A stretch of DNA of 64,000 nucleotides, from assembly GCA_010279815.1 (NCBI GenBank), contig QEOQ01000242.1, forward strand, positions 107,096-171,095. The letters run 5' to 3'. The stretch comes from Brachionus plicatilis (taxonomy: Eukaryota > Rotifera > Eurotatoria > Ploima > Brachionidae). The first letter of the stretch is position 1. Every line of letters starts with the position of its first letter. The notes under the pieces are model-generated. The model was not told where the DNA came from, ran no database searches, and was given only the letters and a program-made list of their open reading frames with translations. The translations under genes were made by a program, and so were the position numbers. Below are positions 22,463-34,732 of this stretch, in pieces.

Positions 22463-23619
22463 AAATTTTATATAAATTTGTAGTAATTTTTACTAAATAT
22501 GTTCGATATTGACAGCCTTTATTTTAATGAATCTTATTTTGTTTAAATTTAGTTCATCTTTTTTTAATTAAATTCAGTTTTTAAGTTAAATATGTTATAT
22601 AATCTCATCAGACTTGAATTTTAAGATTTTAAAAATAAAGAAAAATAAATATTCATTAAATTGAATAAAAAAGGCCAAAAAATATATTTTAAAATGTTGA
22701 AAATATTTTAATTAGAATTAAATGAATAATATCCAAGCAAATTTTAAGGCAGGGTAAAATTTCGATTTGAAGCATAATTTAAGAAAAAACTTAAATTTTG
22801 AACTGTTGAATCAGATTAATTGGTCAAATTTAGAAAAAAAGTTCTAATTAGTGATCTATCAGCTGATAAAATATTAAATCAAGATAAATTTATTTTCTGA
22901 GAGCAATCTTCTAATTTTCGACTAAAAACTAAATTATTTTTAAAAACTTTGACAAAAATCGTCGTTATTAATAAATAATCTATTTAAACTATTTCGAAGA
23001 TATTGAATATAAATTTTCGAAAAAAAATTCTGAAAAAAAATCATAAAATTTACGGAAAAATATTTTTTTACGCAAATTTTTCGAAAATTTTCAATGATAC
23101 ATTTTACTGAGTTTTGTTAAAAATAAAATTTCCAAGTTTTAAAATAATAATTATGAAACATTTTTCAAATAAATCTTCATAAATTTATTTTCTAAAAAAA
23201 TAAATAAACAATTTTTTAGCTTTTTATTTATTTCCGTAAAATAATAATATGGTCTCGACACCTAATTTTTAAATTTTACTGTATCATTTGTGAACAGAAC
23301 CGCCATTTTACACAGATCGCCTCTGAGTGCATTCACAATTATCGAACTATTTTTTATTATTCTAGTTAAAACAAAATCAATTAATAAAAAAAATGTTTTT
23401 TTAAAATTAATTTTATTTCAATCTTTTTTTTTTCTTCTAAATTTACCAAGCCAAGAATTCATAAAAAAATTGAAAAAATAATTTTAAACAAGGAATTAAT
23501 AAAATTTCTTTATAAATCTATTTTGTGTTTTTTTTTTTGTAGCGACAAGTACTCTATTTATAGCTGACTAAACTCGACTGGATAAAAATCACAAGGGACT
23601 TGGGAAAAAAAAAATCTCA
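22463..23619. other. A/T-rich intergenic DNA
   Basis: No gene, repeat boundary or regulatory site that I can support. The 3' end of the otopetrin gene lies just beyond. Confidence 0.5.
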
Positions 23620-25055
23620 TCATTCGTAAAGAGTTTTCCACATATCGGACAAGCAAACACTCGCATGGAATCGAAAGAAGATTGCCAACGGCGACGACAC
23701 CGAATTTACAATTGACCAGAACACAATATCATAATAATCCAATTGTATGGTGTTCATGTCATATTTTTTCACGCTGAAAGTTTCCGACAACCACAAGCTT
23801 ACATCCAAAAGAATTAGCAAAGTGAGCAGCGACCGACCTGGCTTATTTTTTTTAACCCATCGGTCAGTGGTGTACATCTTGAGGCCTTCGATTATTAGCA
23901 CAGTTTGAAGAGTAGCCTCCACAATCGAGCTAATTTGAATTAGAATAGAAAACATTTCTATGTAGCTTTCTATGCCATTGTCCAGCACGGCTATGATGCT
24001 ATAAAAGCCGAATATGTAGATTCCAGCTAGGCCTAGAATAGTTAATGTTTCATTGTAGCCAATGTCAAACTGAAGCCTGTAATTGAACTTGGACATTTTG
24101 AATTTAATCAGCAGCATGACCACAATCACAAACGAAAAGCAAACAAGAAGCAGCTCAGTCACTTCACTTATTTTTACAGCTGTGGAAACATTCTCACTTT
24201 TGTAGATAAAATAAATGATAAGAGATATAAGTGTGAACAAGAGTGCGAATATTCCAAAGAAGAGACCAGTGGTACTCTTTCCACAGTCGATTACAAACTG
24301 GTTGACATGACGCTTTTCGTGCGAAAAGCTGGCGAATCTGGCTGCCTTGTCATGGGTGGTCAATTGTGGCAAGCTTGGATTGATTATTAGCTTTGTTTTT
24401 TCCTCGTTGCCAATGCCCCAATTGCCATACTTGTTGTTCAGGTTGTAGCGCTGCTCAATACTTGCCCAAAGTATGTAAAATACTGTGAGACACATCAGGC
24501 TGTACTCTATTATGCAAGGATACAAATAGGGTCTTATTTTTTCCTGGGCTTCCGAGATTCCGACTGAAATTTCGGAAGTGAACGACATGGTGTCAACACA
24601 TCCAAGCTGTTTCATGCGGATCATTGATGAATTGCTGAGACTGCCGAGTCTGGCGGTCAGTTCTCTCTCATAGTGGTGGTAGTTCTCTTCGATGTGCTTT
24701 TTGGCTTCATGGATTGGCATGTGATGGTGGCGAATTTCGTCAACGGTCTCGCGGACCACAGTCCGGAAAAAGACACAAAAATTTGTCGCCACCAAATGTA
24801 TGAGACCGATTACGGCCGAGTTTTTGCCAAAGTTGATCACAATATTGGCATATTTGAAAATGAAAAATGTTTGCAGAAAAATGAAAAGCAAACTTGTTAT
24901 TTTGCTTATCATTGAGAGGACAAAAAGGATTTTGCAGCTTTTCACAATCGAGTAGTTGTTCATATAAGTTTCGGTCATTTGAATGAAGCCCAGAGACCGA
25001 TCGATCATTGAACACATAGCAAATATGGCAATCCCAACTCTCATGTAGAGTTCAC
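23620..25055 (-). CDS. OTOP-like: Otopetrin exon 4 (main transmembrane part)
   Basis: 1436 bp: two bases completing a Gly codon, then 477 codons and a stop. The acceptor AAATTTAG precedes GTGAACTCTACATG. The internal ATG at 25042-25044 is not the true start, because GEL-Y just before it continues the family motif LYMRVG. Confidence 0.92.
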
Positions 25056-28000
25056 CTAAATTTTATTTTTTGTTTTAAAAAATTTCCAAGACCAAGTTTG
25101 GCTAAAAATTTGAATTTTAATATCATCTTTTTTTTTTGATTTTTTATTTTTTTATTTAAATAAAGAAAAAGCATTTTTTCATGGAATTTTTTTTAACTAT
25201 TAATTTTTACTTTACACCATATTTCAATAACATTTAACAAACATTTAATGAAGAAGAACCAGAAAAAAGTAAAAAACCAATACTTTTACTTACATTTATT
25301 CAGGCATAAAATATTTTTCTTAATTCAATGTCTTTAATTAAAAATTTTTTAAATTTATTTTTTTGTTCCTTTCTATTTTCTTTTATTTTTTTCTTTTGAG
25401 TTTTATTTTTATATTTTTTTTTATCTCAAGGAACTTTAGCTCGACACAGACAAACACACAAGCAAACAATAAAATAAATTATATTGATAATAGATAACAG
25501 ATAGAAGTATTAAGAAATGTATTAATATTTATTATTAAAAATATAGTTCGGGTTATACCCTGGCAGTTCGGAATGAATCTTAGTCCTTCCTTTCAGCCAA
25601 ATGTTTTTAGTTCATACTTTAAAAAAATATAAATACAATAAAAGTATTAAAAATGTAAGATAAAAAGAAAAAAATGATTAAGTTAGAAAAGAGTTCATTT
25701 TTATGAGACAAAAAATAGTAATAGAGAGATTTCTAGTGAAAAACAAATATAAAATGTTAATTTTTTTTTTAATTAATTTTTACAAATTATTATTCATTTT
25801 GTGTTCTAAATTTTTTAAAGAAATTAAGAAATGTAGCGTGCAATTTTAAAAAAATTCATTTTTTGTGTGAATGATTCACACAAAGGTTACTGCACCCCTA
25901 GGTGTATTGTTAATTGTTAAAAATAGGCATTGTGAATTTTTGAACAAAAAAAAAACCAAATATAAAAAAGGCCAGAACTTTGATTTGGACAGACTGAAAC
26001 ATGTTCTGTAAATTGTAGCAACTGATACATCCTTTGTACCACCACTTAAAGTTGAATTGGATTTTTTTATATTATATAATATCCCAAATTTACTATTTTT
26101 TGAGTTTAGCAGATTTATTGCAGAGTTTTGCAGAACCAGGATATTGGTGGCAATTTGAAGTTTATGATCAATTTTTGATGCTCAAAATGATCAAATCAAA
26201 CTAAAACTATTAAATAAATTGTTATTTCTTAAAAGAAATAATGCAGAGATACATTTTTGGATTTAAAATACTATGTTAAATAAAAAAATAAACTCTGCAA
26301 TATCAAAATGCACAATGGAGAGTGTATACCATCGAAATGATGATATTTTAAGTGGATGATTTTTTGCAGATTTTTGCAGATTTTACCTTAAGATTTAAAA
26401 GTATTTTAAAACCAAAAATTTATCTCTGCACTAATTCTGTTAAAAAATTAAAATTTATTTTATAGTTTTAGTTTGATTTGATCATTTTGAGCATCAAAAA
26501 ATGATCATAAACTTCAACTTACCGATATTGGTGGTACAAGGGATGTATCAGTTTCTACAATTTACAGAACATGTTTTGGTGCTTCAGAATTTAAGCTTTG
26601 GCACTTTTGATATTTTGTTTTTGATTTTTGTACCAAATTTCACAATGCCTTAAAATATAGTTCGGGTTATACCGTGGCATTTCGGATTGGATCTTAGTCC
26701 TTCCTTTCAGCCAAATGTTCTTAGTTCATACTTATAAAAGTGAATAAAATATAAGAAACAAAATATAAGATCAAAATAAACGCTATAAAAATAATTAAAG
26801 CTAGAATAGAGTTATCTTTGTGAGACAAATGTTCGTGATTGAGTAATTTCTTTTAGAAATAATTTAAAATTTTTACTTTTTTTAATAAAACAAATTGTTA
26901 TTAATTTTTGTGTGAATAAATATAAGTCACTGTTTTTATTTTTTATTTTTTCTGACACTTTTTATTAACTATATCTCTCTCGATTTTTTATTAACTAGAC
27001 CTCTCCTTTTTATTATTTATATAAATGATTTAAGCGAAAAAATAAAATGTTTCAATGAACTTTTTGCAGACGATACGAAAATTGGAACCATATTAGATGA
27101 TATGAGTAAAGTTGAAATCTTAAAAGATGATTTGAATATTATTTACAAATGGACATGTGATTGGCTGATTTGTTTGAATGAAGAAAAATGTAAGGTTTTG
27201 CATTTTGGTGATACGAACCCCTTAAACGATTATAGGATAAATGGAAAACCTGCTCAAAAAACAAATTTGGAGAATGATTTAGGCGTTTTTATTTCTAAAG
27301 ATTTAAAATGGTCAGTTCAAATCAATTCAGCCATAAGCAAAGCAAATCCAGTCTTAGGCTTGATTAAAAGAACTTTTAAGTTCCCGAACAAAGACTCTAT
27401 TTGTAAGTTATACAAAGCCTTTGTACGTCCTCACCTTGAGTATGGTGTTGTACTTTGGAGACCACACTGGAAGAAAGATATAAATGCGCTCGAGTCGGTA
27501 CAAAGACGAGCTTCAAAGCTTATACCAAGTATTAATCGGTTAGAATACATGGATAGATTAAAAGAGCTTAATTTAACAACATTAGAAACTAGAAGATTGC
27601 GTGGTGATCTAATCCAAATGTTTAAAATTGTCAAAGGTTTTGATGAAGTGAACTGGTTTAATAAAGTTGTATTTAAAAATATGGGGTCAGATTCAATAGC
27701 ACCACAATTGAGATCACATGAATTTGTAGTAGAAAGACAACTGGTTAAAAATTGCGATCAACGTCACAACTTTTTTATAAACAGAGTGTCAACATTTTGG
27801 AACTGTCTACCAAGAGATATTGTAGATTCAAAAGATATTAATAGTTTCAAAAACAAACTTGACAAACTAAATTTAGAAAGCTATTACAGTGAGCTTTAAA
27901 CCTCATTTCATGTGGTAAATCCACATCATAGCTATTTCTATTATTATTATTATTATTATTATATGGTTTAAATTAAAAATTAATTGTAATACAACTAAAT

Positions 28001-31000
28001 TAGTAGAAAAAACTGAAAATTTATTTAATTCATGGTTGCTTTTATTAAATTTGTGTGTACTATTTTTGTGGTTACCATTTTACTATGTTCCAACATGAGT
28101 TTATCATTAATCTAATTTTCAGTTCAAAAATTTTGGAAAATAAAGTTAATGAACAAAACTTATTATTGATCATTAAAATCAATTATTTGATTCAATTAAT
28201 GTCAATTCTAGCGATTTATCCATATACATTACAAAATGATTACAATGAAGCCAAACTTAAATTTTATTTAAAAAAACTTAGAAACTGTCTCTGTTAATAA
28301 TATTTGATCATGATCATTAAATTTTGATTATTAACTTCAAATTTTCAGTATCATTTAGGCAAATAAAGATTTAAGTGTACAAGTTTGAACCATGTTAAAT
28401 TAAATACGTTTACTGATGATTTTTTGGTAAATTGAAGTTTTTTTCCAATTTCCGTTCCGATTGGGTTTCTTTTTTATAAATATTTTATTACAAAGAGGTA
28501 AATTATTTTAAAAAATTTAAACGTTACGCATCTAGAAATAATTTAATAATTTAGTTTATACATCCTTTAAGGAGCAAATTGGTAAAGAAATTACCAATTT
28601 GCTCAAGTAGTTTTGATGTGAATCGATAAAACACGCTTAAATTGAGTGCAATATAAAAAAAAGTAATTGCGGAATGTATCAACTAATTAATTAGCTGTTT
28701 AGTTTTAGTCAATATTTGCAGCAAAAATTCTAATTCATTAAAAAATATATGAATTTTGTTAGTTTAAAGAATTTTTGGATTAATAATTAGAATTTTATAT
28801 TTCTTCTGCAAAATTGCCGATTTTTATTTCTCTTAAATACAATTTTCAGAATTTTTCAAAATTAAATAAAAAATATGATATTAAAATTCAATTTTGTAAG
28901 TTTGATTCAAAATTTTTTAAAATTAAGTAATTTAAATAATGTTTGATAAACCAATTCATTACCTTTTAACTCTTTTCGATCATTCAGTTCCTAATACTAC
29001 CTAATTTTATAATATCTAATTACAAATTGTTTAATTTAAATTTAAACTCATTTCAATGAAAATTAAAATTTTTTTATTTTTTATTTAATTAATTTCTCCT
29101 AAATTTTACTTTATTTTTTACATAGTATCGTGACAAATGGGTTTAAAACAAAGACTAAAGCTATTCGAGAAAATCCGGGGCAAATCCAAAATTATTTAAT
29201 GAAAATTAGATATTAGGTAATTTTTTAAAATCCTTAATTAGGATCATATTTATTTATTAAAAATATAGTTTGGGAGAAACCCAGGCAGTTTGGAAGGGAG
29301 CTTAGTCCTTCCTTTCAGCCCAATCAGAAGAGATAGATTTGTTAAGTTAGAAAAAAAAAATTAATTAAGATCAATTTTTTGTAATTCGTTCTCTTCTCTT
29401 ATACTCATAATCGGAAACCAATGTCAAAAAGATTACACAACTTACATTCTAATTTATCAACAATTCAAAAAAATTTCATTTAAAATTCGATTTATTATTT
29501 TTTAACTTAAATTAATAAAAATATTTTTTTTTCCTAAATTTGCATAACTGATATTATTCTTATTACTTTTTCTAAATCGTCAAAACTAAACATCAAATTA
29601 TAAACTAAACATAATTTTAATTTAGAAAACTAAAAATCAGCAAAAAGACGCATTAAGAGATTTTTTGAGTCAGAGAAGGATGTATTGTACAATTAGAAAT
29701 TATTTGAATTAGAACAATATTCGAATAATTTGGAATTATATGGTATAAATTTTGATAAAAAATGTGAGTTCTGTAATTTGGTTTCTAATTTAGATCTAAA
29801 TAATTCTTTGTATATTACAATTCCGTTCATTTAGTGAGAAAGGATTAATAAAAAATTTTAAAAAAGTTAAATAATTTTTTTTTTAATTATAATAAAATGT
29901 CGTAAAAACAAGCATCAAACTTGATTTTTAAAATAAATCATTATTTTAACTAATTAAGTAAGTTTAATAAAAGTAAGTCATTTTTATATTCGTCTAGTAA
30001 AATTTGTAAAAAATCAGTAATTTTAGTTAATGAATTAGCACACGCCATAAAAATTTTAAAATTAGACTATGTAATGGAAATAAATGAAGCTTTACTTGTG
30101 GCAAATGCAAAAAAAATTACATTTGGTCAATGCGTACAAGAGAAGGTTTCCAAATCTATTTAAAAATTTTGTTACCTCCAAATAATTGAAATATTGATGA
30201 ACAATAATATTTTTAGGAAAAAAAAATTTTCTTTTATCAAAATTTATATAAATATTTTTGGTAAATTTTAGATTATAACTTATATTAAGTCAAAATTATT
30301 TTTGAAGTATAACAAAAATGAAAATGGGCATTTTTCAGTTTTTGTCAAATTTTGAAAATTTATTCAAATTTATTTTAACTTAAAACCAAATCTAATTTAA
30401 GGGATTTTCTGAACTCATTTTGCCCTTATATTTGAAATTTTCGCATGATAGGCCTTTTTTGCCAAGATACTTCATGTAAATTAAGAAAATCATACTTCTT
30501 TTCCATGTATTTTTTGTTTAATTTTTCGATTGAAATTTTTAAAATAAATTAGACAACAAGACTTAACATTTTCTACTATTTTAAACTTATTTTCAAAAAT
30601 ATTCGCCAAAAGAGCAATCTTAAATACAGAAAAGGTAATGAATAAATATTGAAGTGAACCAGAATTTTCTAAAAAATTCTTTTCCTTTTACTTACAAGAA
30701 AAAAATTTAGAATCAAACTAGACATTTTTTTATTTTCTTACCAGTTCCATTTTCATAGTCATATGTAAAGTAAAATTTGGACACATCTGATGAAGCAATA
30801 ATATTTACCAAGCTAGTAGACGATTGATGTTCATTGTTTTTGTCGATAGCATTCTCTTCTTTTTTTTTTCTAAAAAAGCTTGACAAGAGACCTTTTTTTT
30901 CGCCCTTTGTTTGTCAAAAATTTGAGATGATATTTTAAATTTAAAAAAATATTTTAAAGATCACCTCTATTTAATATTTAAATTTTTTTTATATTTTAGA

Positions 31001-34000
31001 GCTAAATTTTTAGGTAAATTTTATAATAAAAAAAATTTTATTTAGGTGGTGTTTTCTTATCATAAAATTTACCTTTCAAAATGAACAAACTTAATAATAT
31101 TAAAAAATTAATTGGCCTGAAAAATTTCTCTCTTTATCCCTTTGATCTTCTCTAAAATAGACACAGATTAAAAAAATAAATAAATCTTTAAAAAAAATTT
31201 TCATTTAAATTAAAGAAGATATAATGTAATTATTAATTTTTTACATGTGTTCCAGGTTTCATAAAATAATTTTTTAGAGTGTTATTAGCTGTGAACAAAT
31301 TTTTTAAATCTAAATTTAAAATGAACTTCTACTTCAATTTTGGAAAAATTTTTAATTAGTTTGAAGAAATAGTTAAGTTTTAAAAAATTTGCTTTCTCCT
31401 TTGAGAATTTTTAAAACCTCATATTTTTTTGATTCTGCTCTTAACTCAAGGAAGCATAATGAAGACAAGAATGGCATGGTTTAATCTGAACTAATTCATG
31501 ATTATTTTTTTTATAAGCCAAAAAAAAACCATGATTTTAAGAATATAGACAAAAGACTATTTTTTTCGAAACTAATCATCGTATTTTAACGAGTACGATG
31601 AAACTCAAACAATATCAAGGTTCAAAAATTTAAGAAAAAATTTGATCAATATTTTACTCAAGTGATCATCAAAGAATTACAGTCAACTCTCTTTAATTCG
31701 GTTATGCTTTTATCCGTATTTCTCTTTTATTCGTATCAAAATTAAAGGCTCAGGGCTCTATGTAATACTCTTGCATGGAATTTTTTTTTTTAAACCGGAT
31801 TTTGTTATACGGATTATTTCGACNNNNNNNNNNNNNNNNNNNNNNNNNNNNNNNNNNNNNNNNNNNNNNNNNNNNNNNNNNNNNNNNNNNNNNNNNNNNN
31901 NNNNNNNNNNNNNNNNNNNNNNNNNNNNNNNNNNNNNNNNNNNNNNNNNNNNNNNNNNNNNNNNNNNNNNNNNNNNNNNNNNNNNNNNNNNNNNNNNNNN
32001 NNNNNNNNNNNNNNNNNNNNNNNNNNNNNNNNNNNNNNNNNNNNNNNNNNNNNNNNNNNNNNNNNNNNNNNNNNNNNNNNNNNNNNNNNNNNNNNNNNNN
32101 NNNNNNNNNNNNNNNNNNNNNNNNNNNNNNNNNNNNNNNNNNNNNNNNNNNNNNNNNNNNNNNNNNNNNNNNNNNNNNNNNNNNNNNNNNNNNNNNNNNN
32201 NNNNNNNNNNNNNNNNNNNNNNNNNNNNNNNNNNNNNNNNNNNNNNNNNNNNNNNNNNNNNNNNNNNNNNNNNNNNNNNNNNNNNNNNNNNNNNNNNNNN
32301 NNNNNNNNNNNNNNNNNNNNNNNNNNNNNNNNNNNNNNNNNNNNNNNNNNNNNNNNNNNNNNNNNNNNNNNNNNNNNNNNNNNNNNNNNNNNNNNNNNNN
32401 NNNNNNNNNNNNNNNNNNNNNNNNNNNNNNNNNNNNNNNNNNNNNNNNNNNNNNNNNNNNNNNNNNNNNNNNNNNNNNNNNNNNNNNNNNNNNNNNNNNN
32501 NNNNNNNNNNNNNNNNNNNNNNNNNNNNNNNNNNNNNNNNNNNNNNNNNNNNNNNNNNNNNNNNNNNNNNNNNNNNNNNNNNNNNNNNNNNNNNNNNNNN
32601 NNNNNNNNNNNNNNNNNNNNNNNNNNNNNNNNNNNNNNNNNNNNNNNNNNNNNNNNNNNNNTTTTTTTGAAAAAAAAAATTTTAAGTCATGACTTTGACT
32701 TAAAAAAAAATAAAAAAAAATTTAAGTCAAGTCATAACTTCGACTTAAATTTTTGTGACTTAGACTTAAAACTGTGACTTAAAAACAAGTCTGGTTTTTG
32801 ATTTATAAACAAACTTGATTATCGTAAAACCTTGCAAACTACACCCGGTCAAAGGATGCATATAGCTGAAAAAAATTTACCATACCCCTGTGTTATTTAT
32901 TAAATTATCTTTTTATCCCCGGGTTTAAGTCAGAATAATTTTTAAAATACTTATAATAATAAAAATTATTTTTGATCAAAACCACAGTGTGCTCTAAAAT
33001 TAAATTTTGTATATTGAATATTTTAATATTTTTTTTCAATTTTTGATAATTTTCCAATTGTATTTTGCAATTATTTATAGGCTCAATTTTAAGTTAATTT
33101 TAATTCATTTTTAGCAAGATTGTTGAATTTAAAGACTCAAATATAAGATATTTAAGAAGAAATGATTTATTTATTAAAAAAATTGATCTAATTACTTAAT
33201 TGTTTTTGTAATAATTTATAATAAATAATCATGTATTTATAGTTTTTTGAGTGGATGATTTTCCACTGGATTTTTTTCCGCTGGATTTTTTCCAAGTGGA
33301 ATTTTTTCCTATCAAGCATACTAATCTTGTCTTTCACATGACTAGCGCAAGAGAGAGTGATGCCAAAACTTGTCTATTAACAGAATAAGTTTTTTTATGA
33401 TCTTAGAATTTTAAATAAAAATAAATTAATGGCATGTTAATTTTTAAAAGCTCTAATTTTCGATTTTAGCACTAAATTAATTTTTGCAAAAAACATACTA
33501 GAAATTCTTTTTACATTTAATAATCAGAAAATTTCAGATTTAACTCAATTTTCATAAATATAAATATCTATAAACAAATAACATGCACATTATAGCTTTC
33601 ATTTAATTATTTATTATTATTATTAAAAAGAATATGGTCTGCTGAAATTGAAACCGCTTCTTAAATGACCACACCACACAATTTTTTTTCTATTTCGCTT
33701 TTTGGAAGAAGTGGATTCAGTTTTGACACAATCAAAAAAGCTTTCCTCATCATTACCAAGGCATTCGCTAAATAATTCCTGTTCAATATCAATCAATTTA
33801 GTATTTTTTTTCAAGGATATTTTCGATTTTAATTATTTTATGCTCCAACTCAAGAAAAATAATAAGAGAATTGATAATTTATCATGCAATTAAATGTGAA
33901 AACTTAAAACATTTATTTTAAAAAAATCAAAAATTTAAATCGAAAATAAAAATAATTAAATTAAATATTTTATATTTTATTATGATTTTTAAATTTTTTT

Positions 34001-34732
34001 AAAACAAACCCTACAAAAATAAAATAATGATCAATTTTATTAAAAGTGAATTTTATTTTTTGATAGCAAAATATGAAAGCAAATTTTTCAAGGTTCAACT
34101 ATTTTGGATTAATTTAAAAAAATCTTTATTTAAAAAAGTATCTAGAAACTTTTGAAAGAAAGCTAAAATTAACAACCAAAATCTTGTTTATTTTTAACCT
34201 AGATAAAAATTCACTTTTGCCCTAAAACGATGGAATTTTGAGAAATTTTTCAAAGGATCCTCAAATACACTTCAAAAAAAATTCTTTAAAAGCACTTACT
34301 TTAAAGCCAGCAAATTGAGAAGACTTGAAGTTTGTTGAGACGCGTCTATTGTAACCAGTTGGATGTTTGATAGCTATTTTCTGCTGCTGCTTGGCAATCA
34401 CTATAAGAACAAACATGAATATTATCCACATAATAGACACCGACTGCATAAATATAAAGAATATCTCAATGAACATCTTGATATCATATTCGCATTTTGA
34501 ACCTTTAAAATAAAAAATAAAAATTTAGAAATTTTTTTTCTACAGCTAATTTACAAGCTTTAAATGGCTCAATAGTGGACAAAACAATTCCGAAAAGACA
34601 AGTAAAAACTGCATAAGTAATGCTCACAATGCGATACTTATGAGCTCGGTAGTTTTTCTTCAGCGTTAGCTCTTGACTCTTAAACAAATCGGCTGGCGTC
34701 TCTTCTTCCTGAACAATTGTAATTCCATGCAT
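23620..34732 (-). CDS. OTOP-like: Otopetrin-family proton channel, four exons
   Basis: Exons on the minus strand are 34732-34555, 34502-34300, 30904-30742 and 25055-23620. All junctions are GT-AG and phases match (1, 0, 1), giving 659 codons, the usual length for otopetrins. Exons 1 and 2 carry the first two membrane segments. Exon 3 is a charged loop. Exon 4 carries the rest, with GELYMRVGIAIFAM, FGKNSAVIGLIHLVATNFC, FRTVVRETVDEI, PYLYPCIIEYSL, CGKSTTGLFFGIFALL and the terminal RFHASVCLSDMWKTLYE, all characteristic of the family. Otopetrins are plasma-membrane proton channels with about 12 helices. Introns 2 (3.4 kb, with an 838-N gap) and 3 (5.7 kb) are packed with mobile elements, unlike the compact genes nearby. 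An extra exon hidden in the gap cannot be excluded, but the phases already fit without one. Confidence 0.9.
25425..25480 (+). repeat. LINE 3' tail
   Basis: CTCAAGGAACTTTAGCTCGA followed by CACAGACAAACACAC matches the CTGAAGGAGCTTTAGCTCGG tail of the LINE at 22185. Nothing coding precedes it, so it is a very short 5'-truncated insertion inside otopetrin intron 3. Confidence 0.6.
25530..25790 (-). repeat. Short interspersed repeat with GGG-CCC hairpin, copy 1
   Basis: AAATATAGTTCGGGTTATAC, then CCTGGCAGTTCGG and TTAGTCCTTCCTTTCAGCC. It is about 85% identical to 26653-26880 and partly shared with 29255-29330. On the minus strand it ends in a hairpin (GGG-TTATA-CCC on the plus strand, 25550-25560) and an AATAATAAATA tail, as LINE or SINE 3' ends do here. 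Confidence 0.65.
25926..26649. mobile_element. Palindromic MITE (family A) with a second MITE nested inside
   Basis: The ends GGCATTGTGAATTTTTG and CAAATTTCACAATGCC are inverted. The arms continue through AAACATGTTCTGTAAATTGT, AGCAACTGATACATCC and TTTGTACCACC against the complementary order on the right. The flanks TTAAAAATA and TTAAAATAT suggest a 9-bp duplication blurred by one A. The left half is interrupted at 26149-26523 by another palindromic MITE. The 54562-55069 copy lacks that insertion. All of it lies in otopetrin intron 3. Confidence 0.8.
26149..26523. mobile_element. Palindromic MITE (family B) with perfect 9-bp target duplication
   Basis: It starts GGCAATTTGAAGTTTATGAT and ends with the inverted form ATCATAAACTTCAACTTACC. 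Arms share TTTTTGATGCTCAAAATGAT then CAAATCAAACTAAAACTA. The flanks are an exact GATATTGGT duplication (26140-26148 and 26524-26532). The unoccupied site reads CGGTATATTGGTGGTAC in the family A copy at 54562-55069. Length is 375 bp, non-coding. The 9-bp duplication and GG/CC ends fit MULE-type elements. Confidence 0.88.
26653..26880 (-). repeat. Short interspersed repeat with CGG-CCG hairpin, copy 2
   Basis: Second copy of the 25530-25790 repeat, in the same orientation, directly after the family A MITE. The stem is retained as CGG/CCG (26663-26674). Two direct copies thus bracket the MITE. Confidence 0.65.
26999..27965 (+). pseudogene. 5'-truncated CR1/L2-like LINE: end of reverse transcriptase
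   Basis: The fragment opens inside the reverse transcriptase at PLLFIIYINDL (27000), then LFADDTKIG (catalytic FADD at 27063-27074). It is open to 27899, 300 codons without a break. The C-terminal part has YKAFVRPHLEYGVVLWRPHW and ALESVQRRASKLIPSI, typical of CR1/L2/Rex-type elements. The 3' UTR contains a perfect hairpin ATGTGG-TAAAT-CCACAT (27910-27926) and ends in (ATT)7, the microsatellite-style tail of that group. The intact frame suggests a young insertion in otopetrin intron 3, on the opposite strand to the host gene. No protein is expected. Confidence 0.88.
27966..29254. other. Intron 3 filler with one perfect hairpin
   Basis: A/T-rich DNA inside the otopetrin intron. It holds a perfect 14-bp stem GAGCAAATTGGTAA-AGAAA-TTACCAATTTGCTC at 28572-28604. 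No exon is supported. Confidence 0.5.
29255..29335 (-). repeat. Short interspersed repeat with GGG-CCC hairpin, copy 3
   Basis: AAATATAGTTTGGGAGAAAC then CCAGGCAGTTTGG and TTAGTCCTTCCTTTCAGCCC. The stem GGG-AGAAA-CCC (29272-29282) keeps its pairing while the loop differs from copy 1 (TTATA). On the minus strand it ends in AATAAATAAATA. The surrounding 29336-30741 is A/T-rich intron with no exon seen. Confidence 0.65.
30742..30904 (-). CDS. OTOP-like: Otopetrin exon 3
   Basis: 163 bp between acceptor ACAAAG and donor GTAAGA on the minus strand. It encodes a charged intracellular-looking loop: GEKKGLLSSFFRKKKEENA, then SSDVSKFYFTYDYENGT. The leftover G joins GT of exon 4 to make Gly. It contains no Met, so simple ORF scans miss it. 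Support is from splice sites, phase and order. Confidence 0.75.
31824..32661. other. Assembly gap (838 N)
   Basis: Run of N within otopetrin intron 2. The left flank has CGG-AT repeats (ACCGGATTTTGTTATACGGA). The right flank is a TAAGTCA-rich repeat. Open frames that cross the gap are meaningless. Confidence 0.97.
32662..34299. repeat. Intron 2 remainder; AAGTCA/GACTT-rich repeat at its start
   Basis: 32680-32800 is built from AAGTCA and GACTTAA motifs, related to GGACTTGGACTTGACTT at 36718 and 52394. At 33245-33310 TTTTCCACTGGATTTTTTCC recurs imperfectly three times. No exon supported. Confidence 0.5.
34300..34732 (-). CDS. OTOP-like: Otopetrin exons 1 and 2
   Basis: Exon 1 (34732-34555, 59 codons plus one base) begins with ATG 34732 and carries a hydrophilic N-terminus and the first membrane segment (SITYAVFTCLFGIVLS). 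A 52-bp intron (donor GTAAAT, acceptor TTTAAAG) follows. Exon 2 (34502-34300) opens with SKCEYDIKMF and carries the second membrane segment (FIFMQSVSIMWIIFMFVLIV) and a basic loop before donor GTAAGT. Confidence 0.82.

Noticed and set aside
31771..32692. Two 300-codon open frames
   Set aside because: They run through the N gap; only a handful of residues are real sequence.
33623..33814. 63-codon minus-strand frame in otopetrin intron 2 as an extra exon
   Set aside because: It opens with TTG, ends in a stop, and the flanking exons already join in phase without it. Possibly a piece of a basic nuclear protein; not supported.
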